Below, piece by piece: positions 23,411-32,958 of a stretch of 64,000 bases of DNA. A program made the position numbers and the translations under genes. The first letter of the stretch is position 1; the number at the start of each line of letters is the position of its first letter. This DNA is from Fragilariopsis cylindrus CCMP1102 (taxonomy: Eukaryota; Bacillariophyta; Bacillariophyceae; Bacillariales; Bacillariaceae): assembly GCA_900095095.1 (NCBI GenBank), contig FMBT01000428.1, forward strand, positions 56,013 to 120,012, given 5' to 3'. Below the pieces are notes generated by a model. It searched no databases and was not told where the DNA came from. It worked only from the letters and a program-made list of their open reading frames with translations.

Positions 23411-23423
23411 ATCGTATCATCAT
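21583..23423 (-). CDS. secreted Cys-containing protein, paralogue A of a divergent pair
   Basis: Four exons: 23423-22665, 22474-22417, 22204-22072 and 21883-21583. All have GT-AG borders and matching phases, giving about 416 residues. A Thr-rich start (from a TAG/CTA triplet repeat) precedes a signal peptide (residues about 20-48, ending GVQS). The mature part has several N-glycosylation sites (NRT, NLT, NES) and conserved blocks: FPDYIYKTTGFNHVSINWNPCG, shared with 23876-25635 except for substitutions, then YDLNFYTVIPQYR, FTIPRLV and ELPTFLMSTYDAAVVSW. The end is acidic (DIDIDID) with no hydrophobic tail, so the product should be soluble and secreted. The domain faintly recalls TTHB210-like (DUF5602) proteins, with low confidence. 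Function unknown. Confidence 0.75.
23380..23410. repeat. TAG/CTA trinucleotide microsatellite in CDS
   Basis: About ten TAG triplets encode the poly-Thr run just after the start of the secreted protein. Its placement before the signal peptide makes the true start (Met1 or Met16) uncertain. Confidence 0.85.
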
Positions 23424-23875
23424 TGTCGTTATTGTTATGTTGTATCAATACTAGTAGCAACGTATTCTTGTTGTGTTCTCTTTCAATCTTATTATATTAT
23501 TGAAGTATTTTATTATGCTGTCATAATATTATGCTAACAACATTGAACATCGAGTCACAAGTCACTCTACTTAACATTTATGGAGTCACGATAACTTTAT
23601 TTATGACTTCATACGTACAGTACTATTGCCATGATATCTTCACGATCACACAGCGTTTAAAAAATCATTCCATACTGTATTACGGTACGGCATCACATTC
23701 ATCAACATAATCAACGATACAGTACTATATCATGCGACTATTCTCGTTGTTGACGAATAGATTTGACCTTTCTCTTGTCAATAAATACAATTTTAACCCC
23801 CCACAGAATAATAATACAGATCATATTCTACGTTTAAACAATAAACAGTGACAGAATTTCTAGTACAATTGTAAT
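23424..23875. promoter_or_regulatory. shared upstream region of the secreted-protein pair
   Basis: The 452 bases separate two divergently transcribed paralogues. AT-rich; no specific site assigned. Bidirectional regulation is inferred from the layout only. Confidence 0.4.
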
Positions 23876-25635
23876 ATGAATACGAAAATACCACGCCTAA
23901 TAGGCCTACCGTCGTCGTCGTCGTCGTCGTCGTCATCATCGATCTTATCATGCTTATTCTGCGTGATACTACTGTCTCTAAAAGCAGAATTAACATTATC
24001 TCAAGCACAAGCACAAGCACAAGAATTTAATAAAAATGAAACATTAACAAAAATTGATGGTGAAGAAATTGTATTTAATCCATTATCTGTACTGGGTGAT
24101 CCAGAATGGACAAAGTTACGACCGGGTTGGTCATTAACAGTAAATGATCAATGTTTATATGAATTTATATTTCAATTTGAGCATCATGCACCATCATTAC
24201 CAATTGGTGATGATGACTACCGAGGAAAATGTGAATATACTGGTAGTAATGGATTTAATAATGGTGAAGGTGATAATATTGATAAAATTGATCCAAAAAT
24301 AGCACCCGAAGATAATCAACCATATTTAAAACCAAGACAAATGTGGGAAGAATTTCCTGATTATGTATGGGCAACAATGGGTTTTAATCATTTAAGTATA
24401 GATTTTTTACCTTGTGGACATCGACCAAAAGGTTACACAGCAACACAATATGATTTTTCGGTAAGTTATGTATATATAGTTACAGTTACATTTTGTACAT
24501 TGTATACATTGTATGCATTGTACATTAAGAATTCGCATCATCATCATCGTCATCGTTATAGTCATCGTCTGCCTATTACATCGATAGAAACAAACAATTT
24601 TGATCGCATCTCATCACATATTGACTCGATCTCATCTCATCACATATTGTCGCATGATATCCATCCCTGGTGCTTTCTTTCTTTCTTTCTTTTCCCTCCT
24701 TGCAATTAAACTATTATTAGTTTTTTCGAGTAACACCAGAATATCGTGCAGAAACAATGGTTTGTGAACTAAATGAACAAGTGGCTGTACCACATGAAAA
24801 AATTTGTAAAGGTAAACAGGAAGAATATGGTCCTAATGGTATGAATTTTTTTATTGTACCAGCTGCTATGATTGATCGTAATCCTGTTGTGAATATGCCA
24901 TCTAATTTTAAACGTCCTAAAAGGGGTGCTTATGCACCAATTGAACATTATGGATTACGATCATGGGATCAAAATGCTGTACCAGATTCTACAAAAGAAT
25001 GGAATGATATACCAATCTTTATGAGGTAAGGAAGGTTATATATCTAAAGATATATATATATATATACACATATGTATTTCGTTCGTTGAGTGAACTTTTC
25101 ATGTCTTTCTTTTTATCTTACATTTTTTTTCTCTTCATTATATTTATATATATAATTATTATTACAACAATAACTACACAGCTCGTATAATGGAAACACA
25201 GTTATGTGGCAAGCACATGTTCCGTATAAGATGGTGAGTGGTGATGAAAATCAATTCCATTCAGGTTCAGCTCGGTATTATGAAACAACGGTAGAACATT
25301 TACCAGATACTTGGGCAATTGAGTATGATGAAAAAACTGGATTGATTCAATTTACTATGGTGGGAAAGGCAGGGATATGTGAGGGAGATTATAAAAGAGC
25401 ACGTGAAGCAGCGGGTGGTCCACCACTATTCCCTAACTATGATGATCTAGAAGCCGAAAGAGATAGACGAAATGGTATAGGTAATAATGGTACAGGAACC
25501 GATGATGATGGTGATGGAGACGATGAAGGTGATGTTATACCCAGTGCTGCTAATACTCTTCTTACTTCATTCACACACGGTATCATCAGTATTGCAACGA
25601 TACAGATACTATCGTTCATGTACATGGGATTTTGA
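23876..25635 (+). CDS. secreted Cys-containing protein with GPI-like tail, paralogue B
   Basis: Three exons (23876-24460, 24721-25025, 25182-25635) with consistent phases give about 447 residues. Poly-Ser (TCG repeat) precedes a signal peptide core (ILSCLFCVILLSLKA). Blocks shared with paralogue A: a Cys near residue 97, FPDYVWATMGFNHLSIDFLPCG (21 aligned positions, about two thirds alike), FRVTPEYR, FFIVPAAM, IPIFMRSSYNGNTVMWQA, and WAIEYDEKTGLIQF with GKAGICEGDYKRA. The end differs: an acidic Gly/Asp spacer, then SAANTLLTSF and a hydrophobic stretch to the C-terminus, as in GPI-anchor signals. So this copy is probably held on the cell surface. Intron phases differ in number from paralogue A. 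Function unknown; a cell-wall or surface role is only a guess. Confidence 0.75.
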
Positions 25636-26079
25636 ATATAATAATATATTGTGTGTCCACCATTAAAAGTAATATTCATATTATCTGCATAAAACAAATA
25701 GAACCAAAACATTACTGCTTCCCCTATATGATCACGACTTATTGTTGAATTCAAAGTTGCTATCTATTAGTAGATATCTACTATACTAGAAATTCTATAG
25801 CAGTACTACTAGAAATTCTGGTACTGTATAGACCAAATTGTTTGATTCGCGCGAACGACGGATTGACCAGAAAAACAGATTTAGATGATACTGTAGATGA
25901 TGATAGATTTTGCAAATTGAACAGTCAGCAGTTCGAAGTATCGATAATTCGACAATGGGAATAAAGTAAAATTCATTTTTCTCTTGCTCTATTACAAACG
26001 CCCCCCCCCCCCCAGTAAGACACAGTTTACGGTTTATTTTGAATAAACTAAACATTTGAAAGTCGACAGGTCGTTGAAA
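25636..26079. other. intergenic with poly-C tract
   Basis: Holds a 13-base C run at 26001-26013. Otherwise AT-rich and non-coding. Confidence 0.6.
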
Positions 26080-26840
26080 ATGAACGCACTTACCGCTTCT
26101 AGCAGGACGCAGTTGTCGTCGTCGTCGTCGTTGTCGTCAATTTCGAATATAATAAATTGTACAACAACGACGACGATGAAGCAGCGGACTGTATCGTCAT
26201 TTGTACGATCCTACCATCATTATAATAATGATAGTAGTACTGTTTTGTCAGTAACTTCGAATGTTTGTAGAAGTAGAACGAAGATTATTGGCAGCAGGAC
26301 GAGCAATAACAGTATACTATTACTACGGCATCAGAATAATCAAATGACGACGAGGAAACGTCTTTTTTCGTCGAAAAGACCAAACGTCCGCAAGTATCGT
26401 CCTCCACCGGTGTTTATAATAATAGTAGTAGTAGTAGGAATGGAAACAATATGAATGATGTTTGGTATACCACCACCACTAAATCTTCGTCGAGGTCGAC
26501 AGAATCATCATTAGAAATGGGACGATATGGATTAAAACGTTTAGATTATAATACAATACAGCCTACCGTCTGGCAAGCCCCACCACATCCACCAACGAAG
26601 ACATGGCTGGAACGTAGTGTATTCCCTATGACACTTGTTATAACTGCTGGTCTGATAATTTGGGCATATTTAACTCCTGAGGAAGAGAATATGAAAGATT
26701 ATTGGAAACGTGTTGAAAGTGGTCAAATTTTATTTGATGATGATGATGACGACGACGACGACGATGATGATGAATATGAATACTACTATGAAGAAGAAGA
26801 AGACAACTTTAATATTAATCTGGAAGGTAATAAGAAATAA
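26080..26840 (+). CDS. probable mitochondrial single-pass membrane protein, one frame break
   Basis: The first frame starts at MNALTASSRTQ (earlier codons lack ATG) and is Ser/Arg-rich, ending its leader at KRLFSSKRP, a mitochondrial-presequence look. It stops at 26454. The frame that continues into MNDVWYTTTTK overlaps it by four bases and carries the body: GRYGLKRLDYNTIQPTVWQ, PHPPTKTWLERSVFP, a transmembrane helix (TLVITAGLIIWAYL) and TPEEENMKDYW, then a poly-Asp tail from GAT/GAC repeats. One missing A near 26380 would join the two. The short, single-helix, Trp-rich form resembles accessory subunits of respiratory complexes, but I cannot name one. A single gene broken by one missing base fits better than two overlapping genes. 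Confidence 0.55.
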
Positions 26841-27038
26841 TACTAATGCAGCTAGTCAACTTTCGAATATATTATGATACTACTGTAGTATGTGTAGGCT
26901 AGTGGGTGGGACCTATTCAATGGTTACTATTCTAAAGAATTTTATTATAAGTTGATGACTGGCGAATTATCTTTATATAGTGTGATTCTTTTAATGGAGC
27001 TTTATCTTCATTTCATATACTGTAGTCAGTATCAATAC

Positions 27039-30000
27039 TTATAGTTTAGTAGCCTTGCTATTATCTAGGAATTCGAGGCCAACCAAGTTAGAGAACCCAG
27101 TAAAACTACCTATGGTAGTACCTATGGTAGAGGATCTTCGTTCAACTGATGACCTTTGATCGCTATCTTCACTCAATGCGAGACTTTCCATTAGCCCTGA
27201 TATTTCCTGTTTCAATTCATCAATATTTTCCGAGCCACTTTCTTTGCAATTGTTTTGCTGTTTCAACTGATCTGTTGCCCAACCTGGCCATTCTCGAGTA
27301 TCTGGCGAGGGTGATTTCTGAATATCTTTTTGTTTTGGTGGAGTACCACATTCACTACGTCTTTCTACATTTTTTCTTGAACGAGGTGGGGAAAGAAAAG
27401 GTGCAATTTTTGTTCGCAGTGGCCGGCCAGCTGGAGATGGCAGTTTCACCGGTGAGTAAAGCTTTTTCGGTGATCCGTAGTCTTTTGTTATATCGTGTCC
27501 TGGAGAAAAAAGGCCTCGATACTGAATCGATTCATCGTCTCCGTCGTCTTCACATAAAGTCAGGAAGAAAGGATCATTCGCTAATTCCTTAGTGTCAGGA
27601 CGTTCCGAGAGGTCTTGTTGAAAGCATCTGTCCACAAACTTCTCGAATAGATTCCAAGAGATTCGCTGTCTCTTTGAAAAGGACTCTTCCATCGGGTGAT
27701 TCATCGGAGGTGATCCCTTCTGTTTCTTAATATAATTGAAAAGAGAGATTGGATTTGTGAATCCTTTGTCTTTCCAAGGTGGCATGGCCATCGCCATCTG
27801 AAATGCGACACAGCCGATCCCCCAGATGTCAGCTTTTGCACTATATTTTTCTTCGAACACTTCTGGTGACATGAAATAGGGAGTGCCTACTACCGTAAGA
27901 CTCATCATCATGTTGTCACCAAGGTTTTTAAGCTTCTTACTAGCTCCAAAATCTGCAAGTTTCACAACACCCTCGTCATTAACAAGTATATTCGAACCTT
28001 TTATGTCTCGATGCATGATATCGTTATCATGTAAAAAACTCAATCCGCAAATAGTCTGTGATATGTAGCTTTGGATAACTTCAATTGAGAACGGACCGAA
28101 CTTATTCAGAAGGCATGAAACTGCGCCACCTGGTACCCATTCCTGGAAAATATGCAAGGAATCTTTGTCCATTTGGGCACCCAAGTATCTAACAATATTT
28201 ACGTGTTTTAGGGATCGCATCAGCTCAACCTCGGTTCGAATATCTTTCATTATGGCTCCCTTCATTTTAAATACCTTGACGGCCATAAGAGTTCCAGTTT
28301 GAGTATTCATGCCAACATGGACCTGACCGAACGAACCTACACCGATTTTTGCACCCAATTTCCATTTTCCACGTTTTACCGTTCCCTCCTGTCTATAATG
28401 GTTATCGCCATTTGGCTTGACGACCTTGATGGACGATACGGGAGCATCGGATTGTATTTTCTTGAATGAGTCTTGATGTGTCACGTTTTCTTCGACGCCA
28501 ACATTCTGATTGGTAGGAAGCGAAACGGGTTGCTCACCATAAGATGGTGAGACCGATACCGTTATCTCCTCTGTAAATCGATCTTCACATTTTTCCTTGA
28601 CCATCTTTATCGATGAGAAAGAAGCGACGATCTGGGTTTCCTTCATTGTATCAGGTTGTTTCCCATTGCTTTCGACGGAATTACCCTCTTTGACGTTAGG
28701 TGAGATTGAATGATCAAGAGAAGATGCAGATAAGGACAACCGCTGATTATTTTCGCAGGCCTCGCCATCATCATCATCATCATCATTAGCAATCACCGAT
28801 TCGCCTATTTTTTTATCACTATGCTGACTCTCCGGAATAGGAGTTGAAGTTGAACTGTGGTTATCATCTTCCTCAAGTTCAATTACTTCGATACTTTCTT
28901 CATCTTCATCAACGCATGCTGGGAAATCGTTGCTGTCTATAATGGTTGCAACTAGGACGTCATCATCGTCATCACTAAAAACCTCGTCGTCATCAACTAC
29001 CATAGCCATCTGTAGTTCCGGAGAAGAGAAGTCCAAAGCCTTTCGCGGATTTTTCATTGGGGTTTCTTCTATGACGGTATCGTCATTACTGTGATTACTT
29101 TTTGCTGCTGGTGTATCGTTGAAATCTAGAACCTCTTCGTCGTGGATGACACTTTCTGCAGAAGATGAATTTTCAATGAACGGAGACGAATCATCTTCTT
29201 CCTCGATAGTATTAGTATCAGTATTAGTTTTCGGTGTGGGTGCATCCAGAGTCGGAATATCATTCTTATTCTCATCAGAAACGATATCGTTATTTCCCAT
29301 AGTAGTAGTACGACCAGCTTTTCCTTTTCTGCCAACTTTAGTTGTACTTGACTGTTGCTTTATTCTGGTTGCTGATTCAACAGCAGCTTTGCGTTGGGGC
29401 CTACGTCTTTTTGGTGGCGTTTCTTCAACGATAAAACTTACAGAAGCACTTTCATCGTCGTCTTCTTCGTCATCATCCTCATCTGGTACGAACTCCTCAC
29501 TTTCTGAGCTATCTGTAAATTCTTCCTCACTAGTATCTGAAAATTCTTCTTCTTCCTCCTCCTCCTCCTCCTCTTCTTCATCGTCATCGTCATCCTCTTC
29601 ATCAAAATCTACATCTTCCTCGTCATCTACTTCGTAACATACTTGGGTTTCATCGTCAGAATTACAACTCTCTGACTCGTTGTCATCGTCGTCGTCACTA
29701 TCTGAGCTCATTTTGGAGGAGTCTTTTTTAGATCGAGGTTCTAGGGTATCACTTACAGAGCTAACAGCGTTACTACTTTCTTCCATAAAAGAATCCTGAA
29801 CTGTCCTATCGTTTTCCTTTTCTTCGTAATCATTATAACTACTCACAGCACTACTATTTTCGTCATGCAATTTTCCTCCTCGTACCTTCTTACCGTTATT
29901 CTTATTAATTTTCTTACTTCGTTTTGGCCTTGTTGTTTTATGGGCTGTTATGGGAGACATCACTTGCGTCGATTCCCTCATGACTATAGCTTTGGGCGGA

Positions 30001-30272
30001 GGAGTTCTTCCATTGTCACTGGTGGTGGCAGTTTGTTCGTCGTCTTCTTCTTTGTTTGATTTCTGTGGCGACGGATTATCCTTCTTCCCACCACGAGTTG
30101 ATCTAGTCATTCTCTGGGATGGTACATTTTTACTACTATTTTTCAATGTTGCAAGTACTCCTCCAAATTTAGAACTCTCTTCCGTTTCATCATCATCGTC
30201 AGAGCTAATTTGGTATTGTTTCTGCTTTCGAGCAAATCCTGATACAGTACCTCGTCGATTCCTAGAAGTCAT
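27039..30272 (-). CDS. MEKK/STE11-type protein kinase (MAPKKK-like) with acidic N-terminus
   Basis: Single-exon protein of 1077 residues. The kinase domain (residues about 634-905) is complete: Gly loop GVGSFGQV, Lys in MAVKVF, catalytic HRDIKGSNIL, DFGAS, and GTPYFMSPEV in the activation segment. The GSNIL loop and GTPYFMSPEV style are those of MEKK/STE11 kinases, which phosphorylate MAP kinase kinases. The first 630 residues are low-complexity, with long Asp/Glu/Ser runs and basic clusters (TRPKRSKKINKN), suggesting a disordered regulatory, possibly nuclear, region. The C-terminal 170 residues are Pro/Ser-rich with several SP sites, possible MAPK targets. No membrane or targeting signal. 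The acidic arm is unusually long for this kinase class. Confidence 0.88.
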   Translation of the reverse strand: MTSRNRRGTVSGFARKQKQYQISSDDDDETEESSKFGGVLATLKNSSKNVPSQRMTRSTRGGKKDNPSPQKSNKEEDDEQTATTSDNGRTPPPKAIVMRESTQVMSPITAHKTTRPKRSKKINKNNGKKVRGGKLHDENSSAVSSYNDYEEKENDRTVQDSFMEESSNAVSSVSDTLEPRSKKDSSKMSSDSDDDDDNESESCNSDDETQVCYEVDDEEDVDFDEEDDDDDEEEEEEEEEEEEFSDTSEEEFTDSSESEEFVPDEDDDEEDDDESASVSFIVEETPPKRRRPQRKAAVESATRIKQQSSTTKVGRKGKAGRTTTMGNNDIVSDENKNDIPTLDAPTPKTNTDTNTIEEEDDSSPFIENSSSAESVIHDEEVLDFNDTPAAKSNHSNDDTVIEETPMKNPRKALDFSSPELQMAMVVDDDEVFSDDDDDVLVATIIDSNDFPACVDEDEESIEVIELEEDDNHSSTSTPIPESQHSDKKIGESVIANDDDDDDGEACENNQRLSLSASSLDHSISPNVKEGNSVESNGKQPDTMKETQIVASFSSIKMVKEKCEDRFTEEITVSVSPSYGEQPVSLPTNQNVGVEENVTHQDSFKKIQSDAPVSSIKVVKPNGDNHYRQEGTVKRGKWKLGAKIGVGSFGQVHVGMNTQTGTLMAVKVFKMKGAIMKDIRTEVELMRSLKHVNIVRYLGAQMDKDSLHIFQEWVPGGAVSCLLNKFGPFSIEVIQSYISQTICGLSFLHDNDIMHRDIKGSNILVNDEGVVKLADFGASKKLKNLGDNMMMSLTVVGTPYFMSPEVFEEKYSAKADIWGIGCVAFQMAMAMPPWKDKGFTNPISLFNYIKKQKGSPPMNHPMEESFSKRQRISWNLFEKFVDRCFQQDLSERPDTKELANDPFFLTLCEDDGDDESIQYRGLFSPGHDITKDYGSPKKLYSPVKLPSPAGRPLRTKIAPFLSPPRSRKNVERRSECGTPPKQKDIQKSPSPDTREWPGWATDQLKQQNNCKESGSENIDELKQEISGLMESLALSEDSDQRSSVERRSSTIGTTIGSFTGFSNLVGLEFLDNSKATKL

Positions 30273-31018
30273 GTTGTAATGAGATAGAAGCTATACTAAT
30301 GCAAACAGGTATGATTACGAGGAGAAGACTTTTAAATTGTTCTACGAATCTCTCAGCCTTTCGCTTATCCAGATTTCTTCTAACCGGTTTGATTTTGGAT
30401 TATTGTTATGAGAAAAGAAAGTATGTGTAGCCGTAGATAGCTACTGCTTGATCATGTGTTCTGGACTGATCACTGAAAAATCCGATTTTTTGTTGTTGTA
30501 AATTCTGTGAATTTTTTTAAAAACATCGGCTCGCACGCGCGATCACATTCCAAACGGCTTCATTCTGTTTCTTTCCTTTTCTGATATTCATTCGATTCAT
30601 TCGATTCATTTTTCCATTCACAAATCCTCTTGACGAGGACGAAGGACAGTTGGTCAGACACGTCTGCCGCTCATTCACGAAGAAAAAGTGGGAATGATTG
30701 AAATCAAACATAAAAATAATAAATAAAAAACGATCGCCCTGTACTGTACCTACAGTACATGAAAAAAATACAACTCTTGCTAAAGCAGTCATCCAACGAG
30801 TATCCACGACGACACAAATATTAACGTACTGCCTCCTCTTCCTTCCTCCGTCCAATACCCAGAAGAGTAAGGAAATCGAAGAACAAAATAAGCGAAGAGC
30901 GCTGTAAAGAAGATAAGAAAATCGGTGACAGCTTCTTTATTGCCGAATACAATTAATTCGACGACGCGCCGATCCTAAATTTTGCTCTGTCTGCCGCGGC
31001 AAAGAGAAGTAGTGTAGC
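30273..31018. promoter_or_regulatory. divergent intergenic region
   Basis: Separates the kinase (minus) from the Hsp70-like gene (plus). Open frames on the minus strand near 30517-30855 show no domain features. Both promoters are presumably here. Confidence 0.4.
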
Positions 31019-32641
31019 ATGTTTCGATCGAGTTCTGCAGCCTTGTTCAGATTGGGAAGTAGAAATCATACACGTAATTCACCTAATGGAGGTTTCCTAT
31101 CTTCATCTTCGCTATTAGGGGAAATGATACACCTGCGGGGAAATGATAACGACGATGATTGTCATACACGACACGTATCATCATCAGATAATGTAAGACG
31201 ACTATACCATTCCACACCCAGACGAGAAATTGTTCCCCTTGTAGCATTAGGTACCGTTATTTTCATTGGACGATATTCGTGGAAGGCACTCAATCGTATG
31301 GACACAGAATGGGAGGATTACCTTTGGGAATTGAAACAGTACGAACGTGCTCGTGTTAACGCTGCAGCCGATGCAACTGTCACGATCGGTGTTGATCTTG
31401 GAACATTTTACCTCAAACTATCTCGGATGAATAAAAACAAACCAGAGTTGATAGAAACCTCACAAGGTGATCGCTACCGATTTAATGGAATTCTTCCTCA
31501 AGATAATGATGAAGTTGTGATGGGTACACCAGCATTAGATAAATTCTATTACGAACCAATAGATACAACAATTCAAGATGACACAACAAATACGAAGATT
31601 AATAGTAAGGTAGTATTACCGTACAAGGAACTTCAAGGAGAGTCTCACAATGATGCGATTGCTTTGGTTCAAAAAGTTTTTGTTCCTGCTGTTGCCGAAG
31701 CGATGGAACGTATAGTTTCGGACGCCGGTGATAGCAATAAGGACGACGAAAAGAAGAATCTTAGAACTGTACTAGCTTTACCACCGATATTTTATAACAA
31801 ACATGGAGATAAATTATTTCGTAATAACTACCATGACGATTCACATCATACTATCACTGTACCAGAACCTGTCGCTGCTATTTGGGGAGCTCAAGCCTTG
31901 AATCTGATCCCCACCCCGAAATCTAAAGAAGAAAATACATCGTCTTCCACGCTGGTAATGGATATTGGAGGCCTAGCTAGTACTATTTCATTGGTACGAG
32001 AGGATAAGGTTGTTTGGTCTGTTACTCTTGATGGTATCGGTGGTGAAAGCTTAGTTCAACAACTTGTAGAACGCATCCTTGTAGAAACGGAGGATGAGAC
32101 AATGGGAAAGGATGTAATGAGTCTCACATTGATTGAATCTAATGCAAGAAGTAGTGTCCTTGAGCTAGTAAACAAGACTCAGTCTAAAGTTCACATACCA
32201 TTCTTATACATGGGTCGCAAACCTAATAATCCACATTTAGATACGACAATATCACGAACAGTTTTAGAACAGGCTGTTCAAGACAATTGGAATACAGCGA
32301 TCGTTCCAAAGTTAATGGACGATAACGTTCTATCATCGTCACTACCAACACCTACAAATGCAACGTCCCTGTTTACTTCCGCTGTCGCAAAAGTACTAGA
32401 GGAAAGTAACGAAATGCCATCCAATATTGAACGTATATTGCTTGTTGGGGGAGGAAGCAAACACAGGATGTTCGAAGAGGCTTGCAAAGATTCTATCTCT
32501 GCTTTGATGGGTCCATCTGATTCCCTAAATAAAATCGTTCTTCCCGAAACCTCAGTGAGAGCGGAATTGACTGCGCTTGGTGCATCATCTCTATTGCCCA
32601 ATTTTGACTATGATTACGAAAAGGGACTTGAAATGGTATAG
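31019..32641 (+). CDS. membrane-anchored divergent Hsp70/actin-fold ATPase
   Basis: Single-exon protein of 540 residues. A basic Ser/Arg-rich leader (residues 1-65) suggests mitochondrial import. Residues about 73-90 (LVALGTVIFIGRYSW) form a membrane helix. The rest is an Hsp70-type nucleotide-binding domain: phosphate-1 loop IGVDLGTFYLKL near residue 121, EPVAAIWGAQ, phosphate-2 loop VMDIGGLASTISLV near 311, and adenosine loop ILLVGGGSKHRMF near 473. It ends soon after, so the peptide-binding domain of true Hsp70 is absent. That, and the anchor, make it an Hsp70-like ATPase of unknown role, perhaps at the inner membrane or another organelle membrane. The usual Lys71-type catalytic position cannot be judged by eye. 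Confidence 0.75.
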   Translation: MFRSSSAALFRLGSRNHTRNSPNGGFLSSSSLLGEMIHLRGNDNDDDCHTRHVSSSDNVRRLYHSTPRREIVPLVALGTVIFIGRYSWKALNRMDTEWEDYLWELKQYERARVNAAADATVTIGVDLGTFYLKLSRMNKNKPELIETSQGDRYRFNGILPQDNDEVVMGTPALDKFYYEPIDTTIQDDTTNTKINSKVVLPYKELQGESHNDAIALVQKVFVPAVAEAMERIVSDAGDSNKDDEKKNLRTVLALPPIFYNKHGDKLFRNNYHDDSHHTITVPEPVAAIWGAQALNLIPTPKSKEENTSSSTLVMDIGGLASTISLVREDKVVWSVTLDGIGGESLVQQLVERILVETEDETMGKDVMSLTLIESNARSSVLELVNKTQSKVHIPFLYMGRKPNNPHLDTTISRTVLEQAVQDNWNTAIVPKLMDDNVLSSSLPTPTNATSLFTSAVAKVLEESNEMPSNIERILLVGGGSKHRMFEEACKDSISALMGPSDSLNKIVLPETSVRAELTALGASSLLPNFDYDYEKGLEMV

Positions 32642-32958
32642 CATAAATTATAATTAGAAAGAATAGTCAATGGTAAACACTTTATTGTACTTCAATTAGC
32701 TTATAGTACTATAAAGAGTGAAATAAAAAGATCTTTTAGATTTAAATTTAAATTTTTTCTAAATGTTGATTGTTGGGGGATGGAAAAATCCAACCAAATT
32801 TTACTCAATTTTTATTTTTGCGGAACGGAAGATTATTGCATTGACACACAATTTATTCTTTTTTCATTTCATCATCGGATCACACATCACACTATCATCA
32901 AGAATAGATCCAGCTACGGTACTGTTACAGGTACAGTGTTGACGGTCTCTCTAGCAAG
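32642..32958. other. intergenic between two plus-strand genes
   Basis: AT-rich spacer; no gene. It contains the promoter of the MATE gene by position. Confidence 0.5.

Noticed and set aside
29119-29637. 172-codon frame rich in Ser opposite the kinase arm
   Set aside because: It is the complement of Asp/Glu codons; biased composition only.
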